A DNA stretch of 64,000 nucleotides from positions 186,001 to 250,000 of the forward strand of contig CAVPGP010000001.1 of assembly GCA_963704025.1 (NCBI GenBank), in the 5' to 3' direction. Source of the stretch: CAVPGP01 sp963704025. GTDB lineage: Bacteria; Actinomycetota; Thermoleophilia; Gaiellales; Gaiellaceae. Under the pieces are notes generated by a model, which saw only the letters and a program-made list of their open reading frames with translations, was not told where the DNA came from and did not search any database. Made by a program: the position numbers and the translations under genes. Below, piece after piece: positions 42,489-49,928 of the stretch. Numbering within the stretch: the stretch's first letter is position 1; each line of letters starts with the position of its first letter.

Positions 42489-44488
42489 GCGGAAGCGGTG
42501 ACGGCGTTCAGCTCGCGGCGGAGATCCTTGATCTCGTCGCGGAGCTTCGCCGCATACTCGAAGCGGAGCTCCTCGGCCGCGGCGAACATCTCCTCCTCGA
42601 GCGTCACGATCAGCCTCTCGAGCTCGCCTGCGTCCATCCCCTCGACGTCCTTGCCGCGCCGCGTCCGCTTCGGGACGTGCGGCGCCTCGAGCGACAGGAA
42701 CTCGGCGATGTCCGACACGCCCTTCGAGATGTTCTCCGGCGTGATCCCGTGCTCCTCGTTGTATGCGACCTGCTTCGCCCGCCGGCGCTCCGTCTCGTCG
42801 AGCGCCTCCTTGATCGCCTCGGTCAGCTTGTCGGCGTAGAGGATCACCTTGCCGTTCACGTTGCGCGCGGCGCGGCCGATCGTCTGGATCAGCGACGTGC
42901 GACCGCGGAGGAAGCCCTCCTTGTCGGCGTCGAGGATGGCGACGAGCGAGACCTCAGGCAGGTCGAGGCCCTCGCGCAGCAGGTTGATCCCGACCAGCAC
43001 GTCGAACTCGCCCAGGCGCAGCTCGCGGATGATCTGGATCCGCTCCAGCGTGTCGATCTCCGAGTGGAGGTAGCGCGCCTTCACGCCGGACTCGAGCAGA
43101 TAGTCGGTCAGGTCCTCGGCCATCTTCTTCGTCAGCGTCGTCACGAGCACCCGCTCGCCGGCCTCCTCGCGGTGCCTGATCTCGTTCAGCAGGTCGTCGA
43201 TCTGGTTTCGCGTCGGACGCAGCTCCGTCTCGGGATCGACGATGAAGGTCGGCCGGATCAGCTGCTCGGCGACGTCCTTCGAGTGACGCAGCTCGAAGGG
43301 CCCCGGCGTCGCCGAGACGAAGACGAGCTGCGGCACCTTGGAGAGGAACTCGTCGAAGCGCAGCGGCCGGTTGTCGAGCGCCGACGGCAGGCGGAACCCG
43401 AAGTCGACCAGCGTCTGCTTGCGCGAGCGGTCGCCCTCGTACATGCCTCCGACCTGCGGGATCGTCTGGTGCGACTCGTCCACGAAGACGAGGAACTCGT
43501 TGGCCGGGAAGTAATCGAGCAGCGTGTGCGGCGCCGAGCCCGGCGGCCGGCCGTCGAGGATCCGCGAGTAGTTCTCGATCCCGTTGCAGAAGCCGAGCTC
43601 CTGCATCATCTCGAGGTCGTACTCGGTCCGCTGCCGGATCCGGTGCGCCTCGAGCAGCTTGCTCTCCGCCTCGAACTGCTTGACCTGCTCCTCGAGCTCG
43701 TGCTTGATCTCGTCGGCAGCGCGCTCGATCGTCGGCTTCGACGTCACGTACTGCGTCGCCGGGAAGATCGTGATGTTGTCGAGCCGCGCGTAGACCTCGC
43801 CCGAGATCGGGTCGAAGTGCGTGATCTGCTCCACCTCGTCGCCGAAGAACGAGATGCGATACGCGGTCTCCGAGTAGGCCGGCTGCACCTCGACCACGTC
43901 GCCCTTGACGCGGAAGCGCCCGCGCCCGAGCACCGTGTCGTTGCGCGCGTACTGGATGTCGATCAGCTTGCGCAGCATCAGGTCGCGGTCGTGCGACTCG
44001 CCCACGGTGAGCATGACGACCCTCTCCTTGTACTCCTCGGGCGAGCCGAGGCCGTAGATACAGGAGACGGACGCAACGATGATCGTGTCACGCCGCGTCA
44101 GCAGGTTGGACGTCGCGGAATGCCGGAGCCGGTCGATGTCGTCGTTCCGCGAGGAGTCCTTCTCGATGTAGAGGTCGGCCTGCGGGACGTACGCCTCGGG
44201 CTGGTAGTAGTCGTAGTACGAGACGAAGTACTCGACGGCGTTGTCCGGGAAGAACTCGCGGAACTCGTTGCAGAGCTGCGCGGCCAGCGTCTTGTTGTGA
44301 GCGATCACGAGCGTCGGCTTCTGGACCTCCTCGATGATCCAGGCCATCGTGGCGGTCTTGCCCGTGCCGGTCGCGCCGAGCAGCGTCTGGAACTCGTTGC
44401 CCGCCTTGATGCTCTTCGACAGTTGGCGGATCGCCTCCGGCTGGTCGCCGGTGGGGCGGTAGTCGGTCGATGTCTTGAGCTCGCGCAT
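42485..44488 (-). CDS. uvrB: Excinuclease ABC subunit B
   Basis: A 667-aa helicase-like repair protein. Motifs: the N-terminal DYRPTGDQPEAIRQL, Walker A LGATGTGKTATMAW, the beta-hairpin region VSYYDYYQPEAYVPQADLY that locks damaged DNA, VFVDESHQTIPQVGGM (Walker B) and the C-terminal UVR domain LEEEMFAAAEELRFEYAAKL. ATG at 44488 is chosen because TACCCT ends 8 bp upstream and the family start follows; the open frame goes 9 codons further up. No LexA box is seen here, in contrast to uvrA. Confidence 0.97.
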   Translation of the reverse strand: MRELKTSTDYRPTGDQPEAIRQLSKSIKAGNEFQTLLGATGTGKTATMAWIIEEVQKPTLVIAHNKTLAAQLCNEFREFFPDNAVEYFVSYYDYYQPEAYVPQADLYIEKDSSRNDDIDRLRHSATSNLLTRRDTIIVASVSCIYGLGSPEEYKERVVMLTVGESHDRDLMLRKLIDIQYARNDTVLGRGRFRVKGDVVEVQPAYSETAYRISFFGDEVEQITHFDPISGEVYARLDNITIFPATQYVTSKPTIERAADEIKHELEEQVKQFEAESKLLEAHRIRQRTEYDLEMMQELGFCNGIENYSRILDGRPPGSAPHTLLDYFPANEFLVFVDESHQTIPQVGGMYEGDRSRKQTLVDFGFRLPSALDNRPLRFDEFLSKVPQLVFVSATPGPFELRHSKDVAEQLIRPTFIVDPETELRPTRNQIDDLLNEIRHREEAGERVLVTTLTKKMAEDLTDYLLESGVKARYLHSEIDTLERIQIIRELRLGEFDVLVGINLLREGLDLPEVSLVAILDADKEGFLRGRTSLIQTIGRAARNVNGKVILYADKLTEAIKEALDETERRRAKQVAYNEEHGITPENISKGVSDIAEFLSLEAPHVPKRTRRGKDVEGMDAGELERLIVTLEEEMFAAAEELRFEYAAKLRDEIKDLRRELNAVTASA

Positions 44489-44496
44489 CTCCGGAC

Positions 44497-44502
44497 AGGG
44501 TA
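44497..44502 (-). promoter_or_regulatory. -10 hexamer (TACCCT) of uvrB
   Basis: TACCCT ends 8 bp before the chosen uvrB ATG and supports this start over the upstream TTG. Confidence 0.45.
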
Positions 44503-44551
44503 ACCACCGCGGCAACCGACCCCTCTGCTCCTTGCGGCGCCTAAGCGGCGA

Positions 44552-47500
44552 TCACGGGACGTAGACGGCCCGCTCCTCCTTCGTCAGCCGGCGATGGGTC
44601 CGCGCGAGCCGGCGGTCGGCCAGAGGCTCCAGTGAAGGCACCCGGCCGCAGATCTCGCACTTCCACGAGCGCACCGTGCCGTCCCAGCCCGAGGTGAGGA
44701 TTCGTCGGCCGTCCGGGCTGAACGACGCGCTCGTCAGGCCCGGACGCTCGTGGCCCTGCAGGAGGAACTCCAAGACGCCGGTCGAGGCGTCGAAGAGGCC
44801 GGCCTTTCCAGGCCCGGCGGTGACGACCCAGCGGCCGCTAGGGCTGAACGCGGCGTCGGAGACGTTGCCGAAATGCACGCGCAGAACGTTGAGCAGGTGC
44901 CCGCTGCGGACGTCCCAGATGATCGCGTCATGGTCACGGCTCGCGGTCACGAGCAGGAGGCCGTCTCTGCTGAAGCGCGCCGACATCACGTCGTCCGTGT
45001 GGTGCTTGAACTCCCGCAACAGGCGACCGCTGCGGACGTCCCAGAGCTTGGCCGTCTTGTCCGTCGAGCCGGCCGCAAGCAGCCTGCCGTCAGGGCTGAA
45101 GTCGGTTCGGAGCAGCGCACCACGTCCTCCGTGCAAGGTGCGGACAGGCCGTCCGTCGGCCGAGTAGAGCCGGGCGATGCCTCGCCGGAACATCACCGCC
45201 ACCGTCTCGCCGTCGGGGGAGAGCGCGATGCCGCCAGCCGCCTGCGGCACCGAGAAGCGTCGGGTCGACGAGCCTCGATGCACGACGACGGTTCGGCCGC
45301 GAACGGTTGCCCACGCCGTCCCGTCCGCCGAGACGGCAACGTCCAAGGCCCCTGGAGGAGCGACCACGATCCGGTCACCCAGGTACCGCGCGGCGGGCAC
45401 GGGGCGCCTGAAGCGCTGGATCGGGACCAGCAACGGCTGCACCCGAGGATCCCAGAAGCGAACGGTCCCGTCCTTGCTCCCGGTGACGACCAGGCGGTCG
45501 TCCCGGCTGAAGCGCGCGCTCGTCACCGAATCCCGGTGCCCGGCCAGCAACGCGAGACTGTCGCCACCCGTGGCCGACCAAACCCGGGCCGTACGGTCCG
45601 TGCTCCCCGTGATGAGGAACGACGCGTTGCGGCTGAACGAGACCGACGTGACCTTGTTGTGGTGGCCGCTCAGGAGGAGCAGGAGGCCTCCGCGTGAGCC
45701 GACCTTCCAGACCCGTGCCGTCCCGTCCGTGCTCGCCGTGGCGAGCTTGCTCGCGTGCGGGCTGAACTCGGTGTCGACGATCGGCCCGAGGTGCCCCTCA
45801 TATGCACTGATCGCGGAGCCGCGGCGAGGGTGGAAGACGCGTACGACGTTGTCCGCACCGACCACCGCGAGGAGTTTCGCGCTTGGGCCGAATTCGAGGC
45901 CGGTGACGACACTCGGCTGAGGCAGGCGCCGGACCAGCCTCCCCGTCTCCCCGTCGAACACGAGCGTCTCCTTGCCGCCCACGGCAGCCGCAACGAGAGC
46001 GCCGTTCCGTGACACAGCCGCGCTGACCGGAACGCCGGGCAGCAGGATCGTGCGCGTCGGGGTCGCAGCCCCAGGCTGCCAGAGCCGGAGCCTCCGGTCC
46101 TTGTGCAGCGTGACGAGCTCGTCACCGTCCGGCGAGTAGACGACGTCAGTGATCCGCGGCCCCGCGAGCACGCTCCTCGAAGCTCCGTCGGCAACGCGGT
46201 GCCAGCGCGCGTTTCGGGGGCCGTACGCCAGCGCGTACCGTGCCTGCGGGTCGAGGGCGACGTGCTGCGCGCCCGTGTCGAACGAGCGGACGACCTGCCC
46301 CGTCGTGGCGTCGATCGTGGCGACGCGTCCCGTGTCGGTCACGGCGACGGCGCTGCGAAGCCGGTTGCCGAACGTGACGGTCGAGACGGGATGATGCAGG
46401 TCTGCGATCGCGCGGACGCGTGAGGCGATCAGGGCCTGCCGGAGGACGTCCTCGACCTGGCGGCTGTCCGTGAGGCGACCGGCGTCGCGGGCGAGGACGA
46501 GCGCGCGCTCGGGATCGATCGGCAGCTGCGTGAGCGCGGTGGCAGCGAGCGCACGCGCGCGGGCACTGCGGGCCTGAGTGCGCGCGTCCTGCCGCTGGGT
46601 CAGCGCGAAGATCGCCACGGCGACGACGATCAAAAGCGCGGCGAGCGACAGCGCGGCAATCCGCAGGGCCTGGCGCCGGCGACGTTCCGATTCTGCACGG
46701 GCCAGCTCGAGCTCCTTCCGCGCGTCGAACCGTCTGCGCCAGTCGAGGACCGCGGCGGCGAGCACGTCGTGGTAGATCTCGTATCCGTCGTCACCGCCGT
46801 CGGCGACTGGGCGCAGGATCCGCTGCTCGGCGAGGACGCGCAGGATCGGCGAGACCTCGGCCGGCGGTGCGTGAGCGAACTCCGAGAGATCGCCGACCCC
46901 GTGCGCGATCTTCGTCCCGGACGGCGTCACGAGGTGGTCGAACATCAGCGCCGCAGACGCCTTCTGCGACTCGGAGAGGACCCCGAGCGCATCGTCGAGA
47001 TGGTCGCCGACGATACGCGCCGCACCACCGAGGCGCTCTAGCGTCTCGAGACGGAGCGCCGTCGGGTCCTCATCCCAGAGCCGCTGCATCACAAGCTGGA
47101 GATACGGCGTCTCGATCCTCGGCGCCGTGCCGTTGCCGGTCGTCCCCCGCCCGCCTCCGCCCAGCGCGACACGCCCGGCCGTCACCTCGTCGAGCACGGC
47201 CTCGACGAGCTCGGGCTCGATCGTCACCGGCTCCCCACCGAGCTGCTCCCAGCGACGGAGAGGGCCGACCAGCGCGGAGCGCGCCTTCTCCCGATCGAGG
47301 TGGTCGAGCCGCAGGTAGTTGCCGAAGAGCGTCGGGATCCGGGACTTGAAGAAGTCCAGCTGCGCCAGCGCGTCCTCGCGGATCCCGACGACGATGTGGA
47401 TGCGGAGCTCACCGCCGTTCGCCAGCTCCGGGAAGTCCTCGGCGAACGCCTCGCTCGGCCGCCCGCGTCCGTGGTAGAGGAAGTACTCATCGAACTGGTC

Positions 47501-47893
47501 GAGCGCGAGATAGAGCTCCGTGCGGGCGGCGAGCGCCCGTTCCACCGTCTCAAGCAGCGTGGCGCTCCGCTCGATCCCCGCCTCCTCGGCGACCGCGGCG
47601 GAGAGCGCCTCGGCCGGGCTGTCGCTCCATCCGTCGAAGACGACGACCACCGGCCGCTCGGGCAGCGAGCGCAGCTCGCGCGCGACGGCGGCGCACAGGA
47701 GCGAGCTCTTGCCGACGCCACTGGGCCCGTAGAGCACGGTCAGCCGTGCGGCGACGAGGTTGGCCGTCACGATTTCCGTCTCCTGCTCCCGGCCGAAGAA
47801 GAGGAGCGCGTCGAGCTCCGAGTCCTCGAAGGGCGCGAGGCCCTTGTAGGGGCTGGCGGGGCGGGCCCGGAGGTACGCCCCCACCCCGATCAC
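44552..47893 (-). CDS. nSTAND1-type NTPase with membrane helix and WD40 repeats
   Basis: This 1113-aa protein starts with SPYKGLAPFEDSELDALLFF, the usual lead into the nSTAND1 NTPase. Walker A is VLYGPSGVGKSS (near residue 55), Walker B ALDQFDEYF (near 130), and the sensor/arginine region VGIREDALAQLDFF then RIPTLFGNYLRLDHLDREKA is present. A winged-helix part follows, then one membrane helix (RIAALSLAALLIVVAVAIFA) and a WD40 domain of about 12-14 blades (FSRNASFLITGSTDRTARVW, FSPDGRLLAAGSTDKTAKLW). STAND proteins oligomerise on a trigger sensed by the repeats. The GTG start overlaps the BTAD-SIR2 stop, so the two are translated together. Two Cys near the end (KCEICG) may bind metal. Confidence 0.9.
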   Translation of the reverse strand: MIGVGAYLRARPASPYKGLAPFEDSELDALLFFGREQETEIVTANLVAARLTVLYGPSGVGKSSLLCAAVARELRSLPERPVVVVFDGWSDSPAEALSAAVAEEAGIERSATLLETVERALAARTELYLALDQFDEYFLYHGRGRPSEAFAEDFPELANGGELRIHIVVGIREDALAQLDFFKSRIPTLFGNYLRLDHLDREKARSALVGPLRRWEQLGGEPVTIEPELVEAVLDEVTAGRVALGGGGRGTTGNGTAPRIETPYLQLVMQRLWDEDPTALRLETLERLGGAARIVGDHLDDALGVLSESQKASAALMFDHLVTPSGTKIAHGVGDLSEFAHAPPAEVSPILRVLAEQRILRPVADGGDDGYEIYHDVLAAAVLDWRRRFDARKELELARAESERRRRQALRIAALSLAALLIVVAVAIFALTQRQDARTQARSARARALAATALTQLPIDPERALVLARDAGRLTDSRQVEDVLRQALIASRVRAIADLHHPVSTVTFGNRLRSAVAVTDTGRVATIDATTGQVVRSFDTGAQHVALDPQARYALAYGPRNARWHRVADGASRSVLAGPRITDVVYSPDGDELVTLHKDRRLRLWQPGAATPTRTILLPGVPVSAAVSRNGALVAAAVGGKETLVFDGETGRLVRRLPQPSVVTGLEFGPSAKLLAVVGADNVVRVFHPRRGSAISAYEGHLGPIVDTEFSPHASKLATASTDGTARVWKVGSRGGLLLLLSGHHNKVTSVSFSRNASFLITGSTDRTARVWSATGGDSLALLAGHRDSVTSARFSRDDRLVVTGSKDGTVRFWDPRVQPLLVPIQRFRRPVPAARYLGDRIVVAPPGALDVAVSADGTAWATVRGRTVVVHRGSSTRRFSVPQAAGGIALSPDGETVAVMFRRGIARLYSADGRPVRTLHGGRGALLRTDFSPDGRLLAAGSTDKTAKLWDVRSGRLLREFKHHTDDVMSARFSRDGLLLVTASRDHDAIIWDVRSGHLLNVLRVHFGNVSDAAFSPSGRWVVTAGPGKAGLFDASTGVLEFLLQGHERPGLTSASFSPDGRRILTSGWDGTVRSWKCEICGRVPSLEPLADRRLARTHRRLTKEERAVYVP

Positions 47894-49566
47894 GCGACTG
47901 CCTCTCCCGCCGGCGCGGCCGCGACCCGCGCCGTCAGCTCCGCGACGTACTCCTCCAGCGGCAGGTCGAACGCGTCGACGCCCCGCTGCCGCCAGTACTC
48001 GCTCGAGACCGGGTCGAGCTGCGAGCCGACCGCCCACGAGGGATACGAGACGCGCTCGTCGCCCCAGAGCCGGCGCAGGAACACCCGCAGGCTCCAGTCG
48101 TCGAGGTCGTAGCCGAGGAAGAGGAAGTGGCTCCGGCGGAGACGGGCCGCCAGGCCGACGGGCAGCACCGTCGAGAGCGGCGCCTGGGCGAGGTAGTCGA
48201 TGTAGTCGTCCTCGCTGACGACGAAGCTCTCGCGGTCGCGCACGTCGGACTCGTCGGCGCCGCCGTGGATCTTCAGCAGGACGGTCCGCTCCGTCGTCAA
48301 CCCAATCTCGACGTTCGGCTCGTGGATCACCCGCGCCGACCCGTCCGCGGCCGCGTGCACGAACTTGCCGCGGTCGCGGCCGAGAGCGATGTACGAGACG
48401 ACGTCGAGCGCCTCGTCCGCGTCCGCGAACGCGCGCTCGACGGTCTGGTCGAACGCCGTCGTGACGAGCAGCTGATGCGGGAGGCCGCGATCGCGCAGCA
48501 GCGGCGGGAGGGCCGCTAGCGACCGGTGGACCGGGCCGGCCGGATAGGGCCGCCCGAAGAGCGCATGCAGCTCGTCGTAGAGCGGGCCGACTCCGCGGAT
48601 GACGCTGACGTACTGCGAGACGCGCGTCAGCGCCTGGAGGCGGTCCGCCGGATAGTCGAACGCCAGGGCGAGGTGCTCCGCCGCGGCGGCGAGCGCGGGC
48701 GGCATGACGGCCTCGCCGTTCGCGTCAGCGCGCGCCTGCGACGCCGGCCCGAGGACGAGGACGAGCCGTCCGGCCAGCAGGGCGCGCAGGACGTCGGTGA
48801 AGTGGTCGCCGGCCGTCGCGGGCGCCGCCGCGGCGGCCGGCCAGGGCTCCTGGCGCAGGATCGCCAGGTAGAGCTGCTGGAGCGTCCGGCCGGGCTCGAG
48901 CCCCAGCCCCTCGCCGAGGGCCTTCCGCGTGTCGTGGTAGAGCGCGATCGCCTCGGCCTGCCGGCCCGAGCGGTAGAACGCGACCATCAGCAGCTCCCGG
49001 AGCCGCTCGCGCAGGGGATGCGTGGCGACGAGCCCCTCGAGCTCTGCAATCACGACGTCGTGCCCGCCCAGCTCGAGCTCGGCGCCGATCCGCTCCTCGA
49101 GGGCGCCGACTCGCAGCTCCTCGAGGCGGCGGGCCTCGCCCGCGGCCGCGCCCTCGAACGCCAGCCCTTCGAGCGGCTCGCCGCGCCAGAGCGCGAGCGC
49201 CTCGCGCAGGCGGCGTTCGCGCTCCTGGGCCGGAGCGCCGCGCGCCTCGCGCAGCAGCTGCTCGAACCGCGCGGCGTCGAGCTGCCCCTCCTCGACTCGG
49301 AGGACGTAACCCGGCGCGCGCGTGACGAGCGTCTCCGCGCCGAGCAGCCGCCGGAGCTGGGAGACGGCATTGTGCAGCGACGTCGTCGCCGTCTTCGGCG
49401 CGCTCTCGCCCCACAGCTCGTCGACGAGTCGCTCGGTCGAGACGAGCGTGTTCGCGCGGACGAGCAGCGCCGCCAGGAGCGCCCGCTGCCGCGGCCCGCC
49501 CAGGTCCACCGGGCGGCCGTCGTCGTCGACGACTTCGAGGGGGCCGAGGATGCGGAAGTCGGTCAC
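47890..49566 (-). CDS. BTAD (SARP-type) protein fused to a SIR2-like domain
   Basis: This 558-aa protein has an OmpR-type winged helix (residues 1-95: FRILGPLEVVDDDGRPVDLG, ERLVDELWGESAPKTATTSL) and a BTAD helical domain (to about 240) as in SARP activators. Residues 255-545 fit a SIR2_2-like fold: LLAGRLVLVLGPAS, LLVTTAFDQTVERAF, VLLKIHGGAD and FLFLGYDLDDWSLRVFLRRL. The NAD-site Asn of the usual TTNYD motif is Ala here (TTAFD) and the first Gly-rich loop is altered, so NADase activity is doubtful. GTG at 49566 is 6 bp from TACATA. GTTAG-type direct repeats lie upstream, which suggests SARP-type autoregulation or cross-regulation. Confidence 0.85.
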   Translation of the reverse strand: MTDFRILGPLEVVDDDGRPVDLGGPRQRALLAALLVRANTLVSTERLVDELWGESAPKTATTSLHNAVSQLRRLLGAETLVTRAPGYVLRVEEGQLDAARFEQLLREARGAPAQERERRLREALALWRGEPLEGLAFEGAAAGEARRLEELRVGALEERIGAELELGGHDVVIAELEGLVATHPLRERLRELLMVAFYRSGRQAEAIALYHDTRKALGEGLGLEPGRTLQQLYLAILRQEPWPAAAAAPATAGDHFTDVLRALLAGRLVLVLGPASQARADANGEAVMPPALAAAAEHLALAFDYPADRLQALTRVSQYVSVIRGVGPLYDELHALFGRPYPAGPVHRSLAALPPLLRDRGLPHQLLVTTAFDQTVERAFADADEALDVVSYIALGRDRGKFVHAAADGSARVIHEPNVEIGLTTERTVLLKIHGGADESDVRDRESFVVSEDDYIDYLAQAPLSTVLPVGLAARLRRSHFLFLGYDLDDWSLRVFLRRLWGDERVSYPSWAVGSQLDPVSSEYWRQRGVDAFDLPLEEYVAELTARVAAAPAGEAVA

Positions 49567-49572
49567 AGCACT

Positions 49573-49578
49573 TATGTA
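49573..49578 (-). promoter_or_regulatory. -10 hexamer (TACATA) of the BTAD-SIR2 gene
   Basis: TACATA ends 6 bp before the GTG start. A GTAAC-acct-GTTAC dyad (49576-49589) overlaps its upstream edge. Confidence 0.45.
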
Positions 49579-49620
49579 ACACCTGTTACGTCCGGAGTGG
49601 CAAGAGCCTCGCCGCCGGCG

Positions 49621-49636
49621 CTAACCGCGGACCAAC
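49621..49636 (-). promoter_or_regulatory. SARP-type direct repeats facing the BTAD-SIR2 gene
   Basis: On the minus strand GTTGGTCCGCG is followed at once by GTTAGCGCCGG, two GTTRG cores 11 bp apart. They lie about 45 bp above the -10 of the BTAD-SIR2 gene. Confidence 0.5.
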
Positions 49637-49654
49637 TGAGGCCTTCGCAGCGCC

Positions 49655-49694
49655 GTTAGTAATCCGTTGCTCCGCCGTGATCGGCCCGTTTGAG
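49655..49694 (+). promoter_or_regulatory. SARP-type 11-bp direct repeats upstream of the small secreted peptide
   Basis: Four units in register: GTTAGTAATCC, GTTGCTCCGCC, GTGATCGGCCC, GTTTGAG. The last two units are identical to those at 54903-54920. SARP regulators bind direct heptamers at 11-bp (one helical turn) steps near the -35 region. Confidence 0.65.
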
Positions 49695-49740
49695 GCCGGA
49701 CCGACCCTCGCTCGCAGCGATGCGAGAGGAGGTGACTCAG

Positions 49741-49887
49741 ATGCAGCGGGCGATCCCTTGCCGGCGCGCCGTGACGGCGCTCCTGGCAGCACTGGTCGTG
49801 GCGATCGCGGCGACGCCGCTCGTCTCGGCCGGCGGGTCGGCGGCGGCTCAGCCGAAGCCGGCTCACGTGTGCCCACCGGCCTGCTGA
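49741..49887 (+). CDS. Small secreted peptide, 48 aa
   Basis: The ATG at 49741 has a strong ribosome binding site (GGAGGTGA, 5 bp away). The product is a Sec-type signal peptide (basic MQRAIPCRR, then AVTALLAALVVAIAATPLV and SAGGSAAA) with only about 14-18 mature residues ending in HVCPPAC. The C-x-x-x-C end could form a disulfide loop. It lies between the two BTAD regulator genes, behind SARP-type repeats, and ends at a strong terminator, so it is an independent, controlled gene. A signalling-peptide role is an inference. No family recognised. Confidence 0.72.
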   Translation: MQRAIPCRRAVTALLAALVVAIAATPLVSAGGSAAAQPKPAHVCPPAC

Positions 49888-49895
49888 GCGGTGTT

Positions 49896-49925
49896 GTGGG
49901 GGAGCCCGGCAACGGGCTCCCCCAC
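49896..49925. terminator. Strong bidirectional terminator
   Basis: GTGGGGGAGCCCG and CGGGCTCCCCCAC form a perfect 13-bp stem with a GCAA tetraloop, between the convergent small-peptide gene and the large BTAD-ATPase gene (9 bp and 4 bp from their stops). Confidence 0.85.
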
Positions 49926-49928
49926 GAT

